Below, in pieces: positions 16,571 to 17,668 of a stretch of 17,668 nt of DNA; within the stretch, counting starts at the first letter, position 1; the number at the start of each line of letters is the position of its first letter. The stretch lies in assembly GCA_013203015.1 (NCBI GenBank), contig JABMPO010000339.1, forward strand, positions 1-17,668, in the 5' to 3' direction. Origin of the DNA: Fidelibacterota bacterium (GTDB lineage Bacteria; Fidelibacterota; Marinisomatia; Marinisomatales; TCS56). The notes under the pieces are model-generated. The model saw nothing but the letters and a program-made list of their open reading frames with translations. It did not search any database and was not told the origin of the DNA. Both the position numbers and the translations under genes were made by a program.

Positions 16571-16675
16571 ATGAATTTGATATTATTGTTACGGCTATCG
16601 GGGGACGGCTCTTTCTATGTCGAATTAGAAAATATAGGTCTTTTGATTAGTATCAATCATTTCACAAGTTTATAG
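16571..16675 (+). CDS. Possible 34-codon leader ORF upstream of the acyl-CoA mutase (hypothetical)
   Basis: A short open frame starts at ATG 16571, six bases after a good GAAGGA ribosome binding site (16559-16564). It ends at TAG 16673-16675, whose last bases belong to the ribosome binding site of the mutase gene. It would encode 34 residues beginning MNLILLLRLSGDGSFYVELE, hydrophobic at the start and resembling no family I recognise. The same frame also contains an ATG at 16541, but that one lacks a ribosome binding site. The arrangement could allow translational coupling or leader-type control of the mutase. An ORF of this size can easily arise by chance, so confidence is low. Confidence 0.25.
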   Translation: MNLILLLRLSGDGSFYVELENIGLLISINHFTSL

Positions 16676-16677
16676 GA
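16674..16677 (+). promoter_or_regulatory. Ribosome binding site for the GTG-started acyl-CoA mutase
   Basis: AGGA lies 6 bases before GTG 16684. No ATG gives the expected N-terminus, so this site supports the GTG start. Confidence 0.6.
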
Positions 16678-16683
16678 ATTATC

Positions 16684-17668
16684 GTGGGCAAAAAAAATCA
16701 AACATTTGACGAAGCTTTTAAATTATGGAAAAGCGAAGTGGAGTCCGCCGGGACTCGGGATTATGATTTCGATACTATTAGTGGCCAACCAGTAGATCTG
16801 CTTTATCTGCCGAACGAACAGTCGCCAGAATATCTTACTAAACTGGGATTTCCCGGACAATATCCCTATACCCGGGGTGTGCATACTAATATGTATCGTG
16901 GCAGACTCTGGACAATGCGCCAGTTTTCCGGTTTTGCAACGCCACAGGAAACAAACCGCCGGTATCGATTTTTGCTGAAGCAGGGACAGACAGGTCTATC
17001 TGTGGCCTACGATATGCCAACCCTTATGGGTTACGATCCGGGGCACGCCTTCGCAATCGGTGAAGTTGGTAAATGTGGTGTCAGTGTGGCCTCTCTCCGG
17101 GATATGGAAATATTATTTGACCAAATTAATCTGGGAAAAATTTCTGTTTCCCAAACTATCAATGGCCCCGCTGTTATTCTGCTGGCATTTTATATTGCCG
17201 TTGCCGAACAGCAGGGGGTAGCTTCCAGTCAACTGCGCGGTACGCTTCAAAATGATATATTAAAGGAGTTTATTGCCCAGAAAGAATGGATATTCCCGCC
17301 GAAGCCATCAATGCGGATTATTACCGACATGATGACTTTTTGTACCGAAAATTTGCCCCAGTTCAATACAATTTCAATCAGTGGATATCATATCCGGGAA
17401 GCCGGATCGACTGCCGTCCAGGAATTGGCATTTACGTTGGCTGATGGATTCACTTATGTTGAACATGCAATTGAAGCCGGACAGGATGTTGATGACTTTG
17501 CACCCCGTTTATCATTCTTTTTTAATTCACACGTGGATTTCTTTGAGGAAATTGCCAAGTACCGTGCCGCACGGCGTATCTGGGCTCGGCGTATGAAGGA
17601 AAAATATGGTGCCAAAGATCCCCGATCTTGGAAATTAAGATTTCACACCCAAACCGCTGGCTGTTCGC
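16684..17668 (+). CDS. Adenosylcobalamin-dependent acyl-CoA mutase large subunit, isobutyryl-CoA mutase-like (3' end outside window)
   Basis: An open frame of 328 codons runs off the window end. It begins with the TIM-barrel mutase domain, without an N-terminal B12 or GTPase domain, so it is not an IcmF-type fusion. Motifs are YPYTRGVHTNMYRGRLWTMR (61-80), GQTGLSVAYDMPTLMGYD, GTLQNDILKEF, SISGYHIREAGSTA with His236 (H244 in Propionibacterium methylmalonyl-CoA mutase), and FAPRLSFFFN. The family rearranges acyl-CoA carbon skeletons by a radical mechanism with adenosylcobalamin. At the two substrate-specifying positions it has Phe81 and Gln199, where methylmalonyl-CoA mutase has Tyr89 and Arg207; the 118-residue spacing is the same. 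Phe and Gln are the residues of isobutyryl-CoA mutase. The usual automatic label would be methylmalonyl-CoA mutase. GTG 16684 follows an AGGA site. The B12-binding part or subunit is not visible. Confidence 0.92.
   Translation, partial: MGKKNQTFDEAFKLWKSEVESAGTRDYDFDTISGQPVDLLYLPNEQSPEYLTKLGFPGQYPYTRGVHTNMYRGRLWTMRQFSGFATPQETNRRYRFLLKQGQTGLSVAYDMPTLMGYDPGHAFAIGEVGKCGVSVASLRDMEILFDQINLGKISVSQTINGPAVILLAFYIAVAEQQGVASSQLRGTLQNDILKEFIAQKEWIFPPKPSMRIITDMMTFCTENLPQFNTISISGYHIREAGSTAVQELAFTLADGFTYVEHAIEAGQDVDDFAPRLSFFFNSHVDFFEEIAKYRAARRIWARRMKEKYGAKDPRSWKLRFHTQTAGCS

Noticed and set aside
16513..16683. Cobalamin riboswitch upstream of the B12-dependent mutase
   Set aside because: The 171-base spacer is shorter than a typical full cobalamin riboswitch and I could not find the B12-box consensus or the expected paired elements.

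Overview
The window reads as chromosomal DNA from a Gram-negative bacterium with moderate GC content. Supporting signs are an outer-envelope ApbE lipoprotein, a complete Na+-translocating NADH:quinone reductase (Na+-NQR), complex I subunits and the MEP isoprenoid pathway. Clear Shine-Dalgarno (SD) sequences precede several genes (nqrB, nqrC, nqrD, nqrE, nqrF, pdxS, the terminal mutase), which argues against a typical Bacteroidota. A lineage near the FCB/candidate-phylum bacteria is possible, but I cannot place it from sequence alone. No phage, IS, CRISPR, tRNA or rRNA was recognised. Genes are densely packed and almost all lie on the + strand.

Region 1 (1-1776) is the 3' end of a complex I operon: the last 82 codons of nuoM, then complete nuoN. 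Region 2 (1897-8646) is a compact nqrABCDEF-apbE operon. All key cofactor residues are visible: SGAT-type flavinylation threonines in NqrB and NqrC, two membrane cysteines each in NqrD and NqrE, and the four 2Fe-2S cysteines and FAD/NADH motifs in NqrF. ApbE is the FMN transferase that flavinylates NqrB and NqrC. A small convergent minus-strand gene (8792-8974) looks like NqrM, the Na+-NQR iron-cluster maturation protein. Region 3 (9190-11219) holds an NhaD-like Na+/H+ antiporter whose stop codon overlaps the start of a PduO-type cobalamin adenosyltransferase.

Region 4 (11328-16512) is a run of overlapping genes: a DHH-family nanoRNase/pAp phosphatase, ispH, pdxS, pdxT and dxs. It covers the first and last steps of the MEP isoprenoid pathway plus DXP-independent pyridoxal phosphate synthesis. 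Region 5 (16513-17668) is an intergenic stretch with a possible 34-codon leader ORF, then the first 328 codons of an adenosylcobalamin-dependent acyl-CoA mutase. Its two substrate-determining positions read Phe81 and Gln199, spaced as in isobutyryl-CoA mutase, not Tyr and Arg as in methylmalonyl-CoA mutase.

As a whole, the window combines proton-linked (Nuo) and sodium-linked (Nqr) NADH oxidation, a Na+/H+ antiporter able to interconvert the two gradients, the NQR maturation factors, and a supply of adenosylcobalamin for the B12-dependent mutase. Most content is conserved core metabolism. The points most worth a second look are the mutase specificity residues, the inverted nqrM, the leader-like micro-ORF and a short G/A-rich tandem repeat after apbE. 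I see no convincing undescribed system.
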